DNA of 64,000 bases from positions 62,001-126,000 of the forward strand of contig CAJMSE010000001.1 of the NCBI GenBank assembly GCA_905216025.1. The letters run 5' to 3'. Both the position numbers and the translations under genes were made by a program. The stretch comes from an uncultured bacterium. Lineage in GTDB: Bacteria; Bacteroidota; Bacteroidia; Bacteroidales; Bacteroidaceae. The notes under the pieces were generated by a model, which was given only the letters and a program-made list of their open reading frames with translations, was not told where the DNA came from and made no database searches. This document shows positions 1-8,916 of the stretch, piece after piece. The number at the start of each line of letters is the position of its first letter. Within the stretch, counting starts at the first letter, position 1.

Positions 1-2526
1 TTGGTTAATGAGTCGTAGATTAAGAAGTCCACGTGAGAAAGCGGATTGCCGGCAAATGCTTTTTCTTTTTCATCCAACAGACTCCAGTCGCCAATGAGCC
101 TGGACAAAGGATAATGGCACAGCACTTCCCAATTTGCCAATTCCGCCTTTTCTATTGCCTTTACCAACACGTCGTATACAAGATTCTCGGACATATACTC
201 TGAAACATCCGGATGGGTGGACTTGTATGCCAGCCGTTCTTTTGTGTATTGTTTATAAAGCAAGTCGAATACCGAATGAAGTTTGCTTTCGCTGACATCG
301 AAATTGTTGTATTTTATATAAGCTATGAGCTGCGCCAGATTTGTGTCCTGTGGCATTTCGTTACCGTTAGTTACAATATACAAGTGGGTCTTTGCTCGTG
401 AAATTGCCACATTCAGCAGGTTGGCATCATCAGAAAAATCTGTCGGCATATTGTCAACGGTACTCATGATAATCGTGTCACATTCGCGTCCCTGATACTT
501 GTGTACCGTGCTCGCTATATCCTGTCCCAAAATCTTGTTTATCTCTTCTGCCTGTGCGCGGTAAGGGGTTATGATTCCTAACACTGCCCATGTCGGCAAA
601 TTGAGGCATCACTTCTTGCACTATCACATCGATTTCCCGCTGATTGAAATGTCCTCGGGCGTGGTTTCCCTTACCTGTGGTTTTAACCTGCAACACATTC
701 TTCTCTCCATTGTCGGCGGTCATTGTTACCAACTCGCCATCATAAAAACGTTTGTTGCAGAAGCCGATTATCTTAGGATGACACCGATAGTGTTCCCTAA
801 GCAGGGTTACAGGTGCATCTTTAAAGACCTCTAAACAGGACTGCAGAAAACTGTGGGAAACTGCGTTGTACCTATCATCAACATTATAGGTCTCCTGGAT
901 GGCTTTAAGCGCAATAGCCTCTTCGCGTCCAATGACATTGGGAAGTTGCTTGTCGTCACCTACAATTACAGCATTCATGGCACACGACAGAGCCAATGCA
1001 CCTGTCTTTATGTCCACTTGCGAAGCCTCGTCCATGATTACATAGTCGAAAACCATGTCTTTGCTGATACAACTCTTGGCGGAATATGTGGTACTGAGCA
1101 CTACCGGATATTCTTTCAGGAAATCCTCTGTTCTTGGCTTTATATCCTTGATTGTGAATTTCTTTCTTTTATTGCCGTTGTATCGCTTTGCTATTTTATT
1201 CTTTAATGAAAGAAGTGAAGAAGAACGCAACTCCTTGACATTCTGTTCGATGTTTATTGACTGGAGAGTGGCAGCCGTTGCTTCCAAGTCTTTTTCTATT
1301 TCCATTCTCCGTGAATAATAATAAGATGATTCCAAACTTGCAATGACTACGGATGAAGCGGCTCTGAGGAATGAGAACATTTTTATTCCCAATAAAAACG
1401 ACCATTTCAGTCTGAACCACAATCCTACTTTCTGCCTATTTTCAGCCATTGTCCGATAGAGGTTGAGCAGGCTGATGAGTTTGGATGAACTTTTGTATCT
1501 TAACCATTCACAATCAGAATTAGTCTGTTGAAGCATGTCGTTATATTTCAATTCCTTCAACAAGGCATCAAGTTCCGCTTTCAGTTGTGCCTGACGGATT
1601 TGGCAGTCAAAGCCTGTGGTTACTATATTGAGTGCATCAGACACTTTCTTTTCCATTGTTGCCTCGTCCGTCATCCAGTCACTCATATCAGGAAGTTCTG
1701 GCTGATTGGCGATAAACGCTTCCTTGTTCTTGATACTGCCAAGTTTTGCCACAATGAAGCCGAGCCCTTCACCTGCAAGCTTCTCAGAGACGTTCTCTAC
1801 GGCAGAGTTATTATTGGAAACCACCAACACAGTCTTACCAACCATCAGCAAGTTAGCAATAATATTAAGTATTGTCTGTGTCTTGCCTGTCCCCGGCGGT
1901 CCCTGGATAATGCTTACTTGATTTGTCAATGCAGCCTGCACCGCCGCCTTTTGACTTGCATTACATCCGAAAGGATAATATATTAGGTTCGGTTTACGGT
2001 ATTTCCCTAATTTTGTATTGTCTCCAAGATATTGTGCCAATGGCACATTGTCACGCTTCCTGTCCACCAAGCCATATTGTATGGAAAGGATATTCTCCTT
2101 GTCTTCTACCATCAAACCTGTTTCGGCGGCAAGTTTGCACAAATAATCCCAAATGGAACCATCATTCTTGTCAATAGGAGTGCGGGTGACATAGACTTCA
2201 GATCCGTCAAAATTTTCATAATAGCCGTTGTTATAGGTTACATGGTAGAATGTATATCGCCCGTTTGTAAAACGTAAGACTTCATTGATATCCGTAACAT
2301 GCTTGTTTTTAATATACAGTCCTTTTTCTTCAATATCTATGGCTTCCGGATTACTAAGATAAAGCAGCCGGGAATGATTGTAGTTGAACACACGGGGAGA
2401 TGACAGAAACCGTACTTTCCAAAAGCCGTTATTATTTCCGGTTATGGTAGCGACCTGCTCTGTCAAAAACATCCGTTTGTCGCCCCGTTTCTCCAAATCA
2501 ACTATCATGTAGTGCTTTATATCCAT
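1..2526 (-). pseudogene. Superfamily 1 DNA/RNA helicase, frameshifted and cut by the window edge
   Basis: ATP-dependent helicase of the Upf1/Dna2-like AAA_11/AAA_12 type. From the start at 2526 the protein carries Walker A GPPGTGKT at residues 209-216 and Walker B VIMDEAS around residue 505. The first frame ends at 478 with a nonsense tail. Dropping one base (T at about 579 on the plus strand) restores a frame that runs to the left edge. That frame shows helicase motif V (STVHKYQGRE) and motif VI (NVAISRAK), then a C-terminal part ending at the edge. So one gene occupies all of 1-2526, with a +1 base at about 579. No slippery sequence is visible there, so a real inactivating indel or a sequencing error is more likely than programmed frameshifting. 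The N-terminal 180 residues are not recognised. Helicase identity is firm; the cellular role is unknown. Confidence 0.85.
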
Positions 2527-2545
2527 GTTCCAATGGTCTTATTTA

Positions 2546-2893
2546 TTAACCTTTGCTTTTCAGATATCTGTTTATCCCCATAGCCATCCATCCTATAGCC
2601 AGATAAGTTGCGGCGTATATGATAAACCACACCTCCCTGATGTCGAAGAACAGCAATGTTCCGGCAAGAAATGCTATAGATGAAATCAAGGGCAAACTCC
2701 ACATCTGACGGACATTCCTGCCGCAGCGGAATCCAAGTATGGCGGAATAAATCGGATTGACAATGAAGAACAGCATCATGCACAATGCCATTCCCGAACA
2801 TTCCGAAGCGAGCCTGGCAACACAAAACGGCAAGGCAAACATCACCGCAACCGTAGCTGCAAGCCATATCATGATTATTCTGCGATTTCTCAT
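2546..2893 (-). CDS. Small integral membrane protein, unknown function
   Basis: A 115-residue hydrophobic protein with about four predicted membrane segments and a short basic C-terminus ending LKSKG. I do not recognise a family. Its ATG overlaps the stop of the upstream acetyltransferase by four bases (ATGA at 2890-2893), so the two are probably translationally coupled. The overlapping frame 2517-2867 is a shadow. Confidence 0.6.
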   Translation of the reverse strand: MRNRRIIMIWLAATVAVMFALPFCVARLASECSGMALCMMLFFIVNPIYSAILGFRCGRNVRQMWSLPLISSIAFLAGTLLFFDIREVWFIIYAATYLAIGWMAMGINRYLKSKG

Positions 2894-3534
2894 ATTACTA
2901 TAGAATTATTTTTCTCCAGCGCCTCCACATCCCCAGCCTGTATAGCCGGTATTGCCTTGCGTATCTTCTCCTCCGGCCAGTCCCACCATTGTAGTTCCCT
3001 CAGCCGCTCCACAACCTCGGGCGCAAAGCGCTTGCGGATTTCGCGCGCCGGAACTCCGCCGACGATAGAATACGGCGCGACGTTTTTGGTCACGACGGCA
3101 CGCGTGCCGATGATGGCGCCGTCGCCGATGGTCACTCCCGTCATGATTATGGCGTCATAGCCTATCCACACGTCGTTGCCGATGATGATGTCGCCCTTGT
3201 TGTCCCACGCCGAGGCAACCTCCGACTTGGGCAGTTCCCACTCTTCGAAGAACAGCGGAAAGGTGTATGTGGAGAGCGATTTCAGGGTATGGTTGGCACA
3301 GTTGAAGATAAATTTCGCGCCGCAGGCTATCGAGCAGAACTTGCCGATAACGAGGCGGTCGCCGTTTATGGGATAATGATAGAGCACGTTGTTCTTCTCG
3401 AAGTCGCGCGGGTCGTTCACGAAGTCGTTGTAGATTGTGAAGTCGCCCACCTCTATTGTCTTTCGGGTGACGACCGAACGGAGATATATGGTCTGCGTGT
3501 CACCCGTGCGGGGATAAATCTTACGGCTGTCCAT
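2890..3534 (-). CDS. Vat/CatB-type xenobiotic O-acetyltransferase
   Basis: A 214-residue left-handed beta-helix (hexapeptide) acetyltransferase of the Vat/CatB group, which uses acetyl-CoA to acetylate hydroxyls on small molecules such as streptogramin A or chloramphenicol. The core NGDRLVIGKFCSIACGAKFI, the catalytic-His region NCANHTLK, and later hexapeptide turns (IIIGNDVWIG, VTIGDGAIIG) with a C-terminal WWDWP helix match the family. Length is normal. It lies 100 bases downstream of a second Vat-like gene on the same strand, so the two are probably diverged paralogues. The true substrate cannot be told from sequence; an antibiotic target is possible but not shown. Confidence 0.8.
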   Translation of the reverse strand: MDSRKIYPRTGDTQTIYLRSVVTRKTIEVGDFTIYNDFVNDPRDFEKNNVLYHYPINGDRLVIGKFCSIACGAKFIFNCANHTLKSLSTYTFPLFFEEWELPKSEVASAWDNKGDIIIGNDVWIGYDAIIMTGVTIGDGAIIGTRAVVTKNVAPYSIVGGVPAREIRKRFAPEVVERLRELQWWDWPEEKIRKAIPAIQAGDVEALEKNNSIVI

Positions 3535-3548
3535 TCTTATTTTTTAAG

Positions 3549-3632
3549 TTTATTCTGATTAGAGATTCTATTTTGATTAGAGGATTCTTCTATTCTGATT
3601 AGAGAATTTTGATTGGAAGATACTGATTGGTT
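3549..3632. repeat. Short imperfect tandem repeat between two Vat-like genes
   Basis: Three to four degenerate copies of a roughly 18-22-base unit built on TATTCTGATTAGAGATTC, starting near 3551, 3569 and 3591, with a decayed copy after 3609. It fills the gap between the two acetyltransferase genes. No gene fits here. Confidence 0.6.
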
Positions 3633-3635
3633 GAT

Positions 3636-4844
3636 TTATCCATTCGGCTCAAGTATTCCGATGATGCTCTTCTTCACTCTCGTCAGGTCGCTGTCGGCCA
3701 ATAAAGGAATCAGCCGTTGGATTTCGCCGATGCTCCTGTCCCACCATCGCAATTTCTGCAACAAACCGATAAGCTCGTCGTCAAAGCGCTTTCTGATTAC
3801 CTTGGCGGGGTTGCCCGCGACAATCGTGTACGGCTCCACGTCGTGCCCTACGATGCTGCCGAGCCCGATGATGGCGCCGTCGCCGATATGTACACCCGGC
3901 AGTATGGTTGCGTTCTGACCAATCCACACGTCGTTGCCCACAATGGTGTCGCCCCTCAGCGGAAGATCCTCTGCCGCCGGTGGCGTTTCGCTCCATCCCT
4001 TCATGATGTAGAAAGGATAGGTCGACGCCGCGTTCATCTGATGGTTCGCTCCGTTCATTATGAATGTCACGCCCGAAGCTATCTGACAGAACTTTCCGAT
4101 AACCAGCCGGTCGCCGATGAAGTCATAATGATGCAGCACGTGCCGCTCAAAGTCGATGTCGCTGAAATAGGTGAAGTCTCCCACGATTATGTTCGGGTTC
4201 TTTACGGTCGGTTTTACGTATGTAACGGTATCGCAGCCCCTTACGGGAAAAATCGTGTCAGGGTTCGGTTGCATTTCCATTTCTTTTATATTCTTGTCGG
4301 TTTCCATATTATTTGGTTTAGCATCATCTTTCCTGACGCAAAAGACCCTGTGGGGCATATCCACTCCACGATAATGCTTGACAATAGTATCTGTCAAGGT
4401 CATGCCGTTGCGGAGCGCGACATTCTGCGAGGCGATGTTCGTATCCCGGATAATGGAATACAGGGCGTCAAAATGCAGCATGCCAAAACCGTACTCGCGG
4501 CAGGCGGCAGCGGCTTCCGTGGCATAGCCCTTGTGCCAGTACTTATGAGCCAGCAGATAGCCGATTTCAGGAACTTGCCCTCCGTTGTATTCCTGCATCG
4601 TGATGCCGCATTGTCCTATCATCTCGCCGGTGCCTTTCAGGAACACGCCCCACAAGCCGAAACCGTACACCCTGTACCGTTGCAGCTGCTTTTGCATCCA
4701 CGCAATAGTCTCCTCGTCGCTGAAAGCCCCGTTATAGGCATACATCACGTTCCCGTCCTGCAATATCGAGGATAAAGCCTCCATGTCCGAAAGGTTCATT
4801 TCCCTCAACAGCAGTCTGTCCGTCTCTATAATTACACTCTGCAT
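3636..4844 (-). CDS. Two-domain acetyltransferase: RimJ/RimL-type GNAT fused to Vat-type hexapeptide acetyltransferase
   Basis: A 402-residue protein made of two unrelated acetyl-CoA enzymes in one frame. Residues 1 to about 175 are a GNAT domain of the RimJ/RimL kind, opening ETDRLLLREM, with the acetyl-CoA loop around YWHKGYATEA and a late ASQNVALRNG segment. Residues about 195-402 are a full Vat/CatB-like left-handed beta-helix, with IGDRLVIGKFCQIASG, catalytic MNGANHQM, IVGNDVWIG, and the usual WWD C-terminal helix. The linker (about 176-195) is charged and contains an in-frame ATG at residue 180, which could start the Vat half alone. Each half is the full length of its family. Nearest neighbour is a stand-alone Vat-like gene downstream. 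Fusion by loss of a stop codon between adjacent genes is the simple explanation. Confidence 0.8.
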   Translation of the reverse strand: MQSVIIETDRLLLREMNLSDMEALSSILQDGNVMYAYNGAFSDEETIAWMQKQLQRYRVYGFGLWGVFLKGTGEMIGQCGITMQEYNGGQVPEIGYLLAHKYWHKGYATEAAAACREYGFGMLHFDALYSIIRDTNIASQNVALRNGMTLTDTIVKHYRGVDMPHRVFCVRKDDAKPNNMETDKNIKEMEMQPNPDTIFPVRGCDTVTYVKPTVKNPNIIVGDFTYFSDIDFERHVLHHYDFIGDRLVIGKFCQIASGVTFIMNGANHQMNAASTYPFYIMKGWSETPPAAEDLPLRGDTIVGNDVWIGQNATILPGVHIGDGAIIGLGSIVGHDVEPYTIVAGNPAKVIRKRFDDELIGLLQKLRWWDRSIGEIQRLIPLLADSDLTRVKKSIIGILEPNG

Positions 4845-4868
4845 AGTTTAAACAATCAGCCGCTTCCG

Positions 4869-5060
4869 TTATTTATAGTTACGCTTTATCTCGTCTATCG
4901 GCTTGCCGCCTATTCCGAAATTCTCGTCCGGCAGTTCCTTTATTGTCACGGTGAAGAACTGCTCCGGAATATGTGTTATCTCGGATGCCGTGGCCGTCAG
5001 GCGTTCAATGAGTTGTTTCTTCTGTCCGGCGGTCAGTCTGCCGCTCTGTTGCCTGTGCAA
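4869..5060 (-). pseudogene. 4-oxalocrotonate tautomerase-family remnant lacking its N-terminus
   Basis: The 63 codons from a TTG at 5060 encode the back three quarters of a small tautomerase (4-OT/cis-CaaD-like): GRLTAGQKKQLIERLTATA, an EVTIKELPDENFGIGG-like loop region and GKPIDE. The family needs an N-terminal proline (Pro1) after the initiator Met and a first beta strand. Both are absent, and the frame upstream reaches a stop after nine codons with no ATG. The 5' part overlaps the 3' end of the Rpn-type gene, read in another frame. I infer a deletion joined the two genes and removed the catalytic end of this one. Confidence 0.6.
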
Positions 5061-5970
5061 CGGCTTCCAGCGCCATTCCGGAATTCACCATATTCTGTAT
5101 CATCGAACGTAACAGCGCGCTTTGTTCTGCAATTTGCGCGTGTTGTTCCGCTATCTGCGATTCTTTCTCTGCTATCTGCGACTCTTGTTCCGCAATAATT
5201 TTGTCACGGTTCATGATAGCGGTGTCACGGTTCTCGATGGCCATGAAATACTCGTCCTCCACGTTCATGTCCTGACGCAGCTTTGAATCGGATGCGGCGG
5301 CGAGCAGGCGGCGGAGGATGTACATCATGTCCTCGTCGCCGGCGTAACGCTCCTCGTCAAGCGTGAGCACCTGACGGTTGTGCCGGTCTTTCAACGTTTG
5401 GTCGAACACGCTCAGCACACGCTCAAGACGGTTGTTAACCTGACCGCGCAGCAGCGGTATCTGCACGATGATGCTGTCGTGTATCAGGCTGTCGACAAAC
5501 GGGTCGGGCAGGCCCTTGACCACCTCCGCGCCGTTGTAGTCGAACGACTTGTGACTGACATACAGCACAGGCTCCTCGATGTCGCCTACACGGTGGCCGA
5601 GCAGATATACCGCCACCATCGGTATGGCATGACCGTCGCGGTTGTCCTCCGCGGGGATGTTCTCAGGGTTGGCATACTGCGCGCCGAGATACTGGCGGAA
5701 GCGCAGCGTCTCCGTCTCAAGCCACGTCTTCTGCAACTCTATCAGTATAAGGTGGCAGCGGCCGTCAGACTCCCGAACCTGCGCCGCAAAGTCGATGCGG
5801 AACATCGAAATCTTGTCGCGCGAGCCGTTGGTGTATTCATGACGGCGTACGTGCACCTCGACCACCTCCTTCTTCAGCAGTGCCGACAGCAGCGTCCGCG
5901 CAATGCGCTCGTCCTCGATGAGGTACTTGAACACGGAATCGTATATCGGGTTGGCAATATGTATCATCAT
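5005..5970 (-). CDS. Rpn-family PD-(D/E)XK nuclease / putative transposase, C-terminus altered
   Basis: 321 residues from the ATG-ATG at 5970. The N-terminal half is the PD-(D/E)XK nuclease fold of the Rpn/PDDEXK transposase family: ANPIYDSVFKYLIED, then RIDFAAQV and LIELQKTW with the catalytic Asp and Glu-x-Gln. The C-terminal part holds a heptad coiled coil built from repeats of QIAEQES/QIAEKES. The last residues (ATERQTDRRTEETTH) are an out-of-frame reading of the neighbouring tautomerase remnant, so the native tail has been lost. The -7 element at 5993-6000 lies upstream of the 5970 start and downstream of a more distal in-frame start, supporting 5970. Members act in DNA cleavage that promotes recombination; the role here is inferred. 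Confidence 0.8.
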   Translation of the reverse strand: MMIHIANPIYDSVFKYLIEDERIARTLLSALLKKEVVEVHVRRHEYTNGSRDKISMFRIDFAAQVRESDGRCHLILIELQKTWLETETLRFRQYLGAQYANPENIPAEDNRDGHAIPMVAVYLLGHRVGDIEEPVLYVSHKSFDYNGAEVVKGLPDPFVDSLIHDSIIVQIPLLRGQVNNRLERVLSVFDQTLKDRHNRQVLTLDEERYAGDEDMMYILRRLLAAASDSKLRQDMNVEDEYFMAIENRDTAIMNRDKIIAEQESQIAEKESQIAEQHAQIAEQSALLRSMIQNMVNSGMALEAVAQATERQTDRRTEETTH

Positions 5971-5992
5971 ACCGGTTTTCTTTTGGTTTTTG

Positions 5993-6000
5993 CAAAAGTA
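5993..6000 (-). promoter_or_regulatory. Bacteroidetes -7 promoter element for the Rpn-type gene
   Basis: The minus strand reads TACTTTTG, matching TAnnTTTG, 23 bases before the ATG at 5970. Confidence 0.6.
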
Positions 6001-6081
6001 CATAAAAAAGATGATATTCCTGTCGCGTGCGGGGAATAAATAAGCCTCACATTCAAAAGCCGTGTAATCATATCGTGTGAA

Positions 6082-6612
6082 TTAAAGACGCAACAACACG
6101 CCTTCCAGTTCCAGCAACTTGCGCTTTGCCTCCAGTCCGCCACCGTAGCCTGTCAGCGAACGGTCGCTGCCGATGACACGGTGACACGGAGCGAAGATGG
6201 AGATGGCATTCGCGCCGTTGGCGTTTGCCACTGCGCGCACGGCCTTGGGCATGCCTATCCGCCGCGCCATCTCTCCGTAGGACATGGTCTGACCGAAGGG
6301 AATCCGCAGAAGCTCGCTCCATACCATCTTCTGGAAGTCGGTGCCGACGAACAGCAGCGGAACGTCGAACGCGCGGCGCCGTCCGGCAAAATATTCGTCA
6401 AGCTGTGCGGCGGCCCGCTCTATAATGTCCGATGTGCCTTCCTCAAACTCTGCGTCCAATATGCGTTGCAACCGTCGGTCGACATGTCCACGGTGCTTCT
6501 CCACCTGCCAGTCGCACAGGCACAGCCGATCACCGGACGAGCCGAGCTTCAGAACGCCGCATGGCGACTCATAGCGCTTTATCTTAATAATATTTTTCTT
6601 CTTCATCGTCAC
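6082..6612 (-). CDS. ogt: Methylated-DNA--protein-cysteine S-methyltransferase
   Basis: A 176-residue suicide DNA-repair enzyme that moves the methyl group from O6-methylguanine (or O4-methylthymine) to its own cysteine. The active-site motif PCHRV is at residues 142-146 with Cys143 as acceptor. The helix-turn-helix region around [16 protein letters not shown] and the arginine-finger region [12 protein letters not shown] are intact. It has no AdaA domain, so it is the Ogt type. It is a single gene with its own -7 element at 6670-6677 and is back to back with the DUF389 gene. Confidence 0.92.
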   Translation of the reverse strand: MTMKKKNIIKIKRYESPCGVLKLGSSGDRLCLCDWQVEKHRGHVDRRLQRILDAEFEEGTSDIIERAAAQLDEYFAGRRRAFDVPLLFVGTDFQKMVWSELLRIPFGQTMSYGEMARRIGMPKAVRAVANANGANAISIFAPCHRVIGSDRSLTGYGGGLEAKRKLLELEGVLLRL

Positions 6613-6669
6613 ATACAGGTTTTTATACGGTTTGTAATATCATAGCATATCATAACTGCAATATCTCTG

Positions 6670-6677
6670 CAAAGATA
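6670..6677 (-). promoter_or_regulatory. -7 promoter element for ogt
   Basis: The minus strand reads TATCTTTG (TAnnTTTG), 58 bases upstream of the ogt start. Confidence 0.55.
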
Positions 6678-6738
6678 AGACTTTTTGATGCGAAAACAAA
6701 CTTTGTTCTCTTTGTGCGGTACTTCCTTATATTTATTG

Positions 6739-6746
6739 TAACTTTG
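6739..6746 (+). promoter_or_regulatory. -7 promoter element for the DUF389 gene
   Basis: The plus strand reads TAACTTTG, 109 bases before the ATG at 6855. This leaves an untranslated leader of roughly 100 bases with no clear structure. Confidence 0.5.
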
Positions 6747-6854
6747 TAACCTGTGACATCATCATCTCAGCTATAGCAAGCCCATACAGAATACAAACGG
6801 CAGGAACCATAGCATACCAATAATAACAGAAATACGAAAAAGCATTTTTTGTCT

Positions 6855-8207
6855 ATGGAGTTTACAAACATCATAAAGCGTACAAGAGAACGCTTCAACA
6901 TTCTGCCTGACAAAGACGACGAGCAGGCCATCATAGCCCAGATAAGCAGCGGAGTGACTTTCCGAGGTGCTAACCTATGGATACTTATCTTCGCCATATT
7001 CATCGCTTCCCTGGGGCTGAATATCAACTCTACAGCTGTCATCATCGGCGCCATGCTCATATCCCCGCTAATGGGGCCTATCATCGGCATGGGACTGGCC
7101 GTGGGCATAAACGACCTCAACCTGCTGAAACGCTCGGCAAAGAACTATGGAGTAGCCACACTCATCAGCGTGGTCACAGCCACAATATACTTCCTCATAT
7201 CACCGCTTGGTGAAGCGCAGTCGGAACTATTGGCTCGCACCTCGCCGACACTTTATGACGTGTTCATTGCATTCTGCGGAGGTGCAGCAGGAATAATAGC
7301 TATCTGCACAGGAGGCAAGGGGAACGTCATACCGGGAGTAGCCATCGCCACCGCCCTCATGCCCCCACTCTGCACTGCAGGTTACGGATTGGCCACAGGG
7401 CATTTGTTATATTTTCTCGGCGCTTTCTACCTATTTTTCATCAATACCGTGTTCATAGCATTGGCCACATACGGCGGAGTGTGGCTCATGGCATTCAAGC
7501 AGCACGAATTCATATCGCCGGAACGGGCTCTTAATGCGAGAAAAATAGTGATGATTATAGTTGTCGTGACTATGATTCCTGCCGCATACATGACCGTAAA
7601 CATTGTCCGCGACAGCATTTTCAATAATAATGTGAACCGGTTTGTCAAAACAGAACTGTCCCAACGTGGCTCACAGATCATATCGAGTGAGGCTGATAAA
7701 GACAGCATGAAGCTCAGCGTGGTGTCTGTAGGCAGGGAGATCAGTGAAAAGAAACAGCATGAAGCACAGCAACGTATGATGTTCTACGGCATGGGAAACT
7801 ATCGTCTGACGGTGATTCAGGGTGCACAAAGTGACAGCCTTATGTTGTTGAGTAGCGAAAATAAGGCTATAAGTACCATGCACGAGAATGACCGCAGGCA
7901 TTTGTTGGAACTGTCTGCACAAACCAGCAAACTAATCGCACAACTCGATGAATACACCCGCTACGAGAGCCTGTCGGGCGAACTTCGCAGCGAGCTGTCC
8001 ACACTATTCCCGCAAATAAGTTCATTCAGTTTGTCAAGAGTGACAGAGGTACATCGCGACACCACTGCCATAAGCCATCATGTTGCAGCCATCATAGGCA
8101 CAGCCAAAGGTAAACATCTGTCAGTTTCTGAGCATCAAAAGCTCGAAGAGTGGCTGCAATCAAGAATCAAAGCCGACAGCGTGGTTGTGGTAGAGAAAAC
8201 GTATTGA
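6855..8207 (+). CDS. DUF389 family membrane protein
   Basis: About 450 residues starting at the ATG at 6855; a TTG two codons earlier is possible but less likely. The N-terminal 230 residues form the DUF389 membrane domain, with about six to seven hydrophobic helices and the family signature GLNINSTAVIIGAMLISPLM, followed by GKGNVIPGVAIATALMPPLC. The C-terminal 200 residues are a hydrophilic, partly helical domain that is probably periplasmic. No biochemical function is established for the family that I can name with certainty. Divergent from ogt. Confidence 0.85.
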   Translation: MEFTNIIKRTRERFNILPDKDDEQAIIAQISSGVTFRGANLWILIFAIFIASLGLNINSTAVIIGAMLISPLMGPIIGMGLAVGINDLNLLKRSAKNYGVATLISVVTATIYFLISPLGEAQSELLARTSPTLYDVFIAFCGGAAGIIAICTGGKGNVIPGVAIATALMPPLCTAGYGLATGHLLYFLGAFYLFFINTVFIALATYGGVWLMAFKQHEFISPERALNARKIVMIIVVVTMIPAAYMTVNIVRDSIFNNNVNRFVKTELSQRGSQIISSEADKDSMKLSVVSVGREISEKKQHEAQQRMMFYGMGNYRLTVIQGAQSDSLMLLSSENKAISTMHENDRRHLLELSAQTSKLIAQLDEYTRYESLSGELRSELSTLFPQISSFSLSRVTEVHRDTTAISHHVAAIIGTAKGKHLSVSEHQKLEEWLQSRIKADSVVVVEKTY

Positions 8208-8220
8208 CAAGTGATGCTTT

Positions 8221-8703
8221 TTACAGCAGCAGCTGGTAATCTACGACATCCAGCCAGCGCCCGAACTTCATACCGACCTGGCAGAAATGCGATACCCGCT
8301 GGAAGCCAAGCTGCCGGTGCAGCGCGATGCTTTTTTCGTTACAGCCCGTGATGCACGCCACCAGCGCATGTGCACCCGCCCTGCGGCACTCTTCAATAAG
8401 ATGCCTCATGAGTTCACTGCCGATGCCTCTTCCATGCGCCGCAGAATCCACATATACCGTCGTTTCCCAAGTCTGGCTATATGCTGCCCGCACCTTCCAG
8501 CCATGTGCGTAGCAATAGCCAACCACCTTCCCGGCATCCTCATAGACAAGATAAGGATATCGGGCGGACATCTCTCCGATGCGCCGACGTATTTCCCGCA
8601 CCGGCACCCGCTCCGTCTCAAAACTGATAACGCTGTTAAGCACATATTCATTGTATATTCCGGCTATAGCCGGGGCATCCTGCTCTCTGACTTCCCGTAT
8701 CAT
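8221..8703 (-). CDS. GNAT N-acetyltransferase, phosphinothricin acetyltransferase-like
   Basis: A 160-residue GNAT of the PAT/Bar subfamily, which acetylates the amino group of glutamate analogues such as phosphinothricin or methionine sulfoximine. Visible features are the IREVREQDAPAIAGIYNEYV opening, WKVRAAY, the ETTVYVD strand followed by the acetyl-CoA loop HGRGIGSEL, and the NEKSIALHRQLGF C-terminal motif. Length is normal for the family. The substrate is inferred from family only. Confidence 0.85.
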   Translation of the reverse strand: MIREVREQDAPAIAGIYNEYVLNSVISFETERVPVREIRRRIGEMSARYPYLVYEDAGKVVGYCYAHGWKVRAAYSQTWETTVYVDSAAHGRGIGSELMRHLIEECRRAGAHALVACITGCNEKSIALHRQLGFQRVSHFCQVGMKFGRWLDVVDYQLLL

Positions 8704-8729
8704 AATCTTTATAATATTACAGTCATTCC

Positions 8730-8873
8730 CTATATTTCCCGAAACTCCTGAGACAGATACCCAGTTCCTTTATCTGTAGAAGTCTCTTTATTCCACTCAG
8801 CATGGTTACATGCCCATTTAGAATTTGTACAAAGATACAACTTATTTGTATTATCCTTGCAGTCATGTTTCAA
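8730..8873 (-). CDS. Possible 47-residue Cys-rich small protein upstream of the PAT-like gene
   Basis: An open frame from a TTG at 8873 to the stop at 8730 encodes a polar peptide rich in Cys, Trp and His, including LYLCTNSKWACNHAEW and KGTGYLSQEF. I do not recognise it. The composition looks protein-like and not random, but there is no ATG. A -7-like element (TATCTTTG, minus strand, 8830-8837) falls inside the frame and could instead be the promoter of the PAT-like gene. It could be a small metal-binding protein or the 3' end of a lost gene. Confidence 0.3.
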   Translation of the reverse strand: MKHDCKDNTNKLYLCTNSKWACNHAEWNKETSTDKGTGYLSQEFREI

Positions 8874-8916
8874 TAAATAGCAGCTTTGCAGAACCTAATC
8901 AATAATAAAGAACGAT

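Noticed and set aside
478..2526. Programmed frameshift in the helicase
   Set aside because: No slippery heptamer or following stem is visible near 579, so an indel is the simpler reading.
3717..4775. 352-codon plus-strand frame opposite the GNAT-Vat fusion
   Set aside because: Antisense to two recognisable domains; no independent support.
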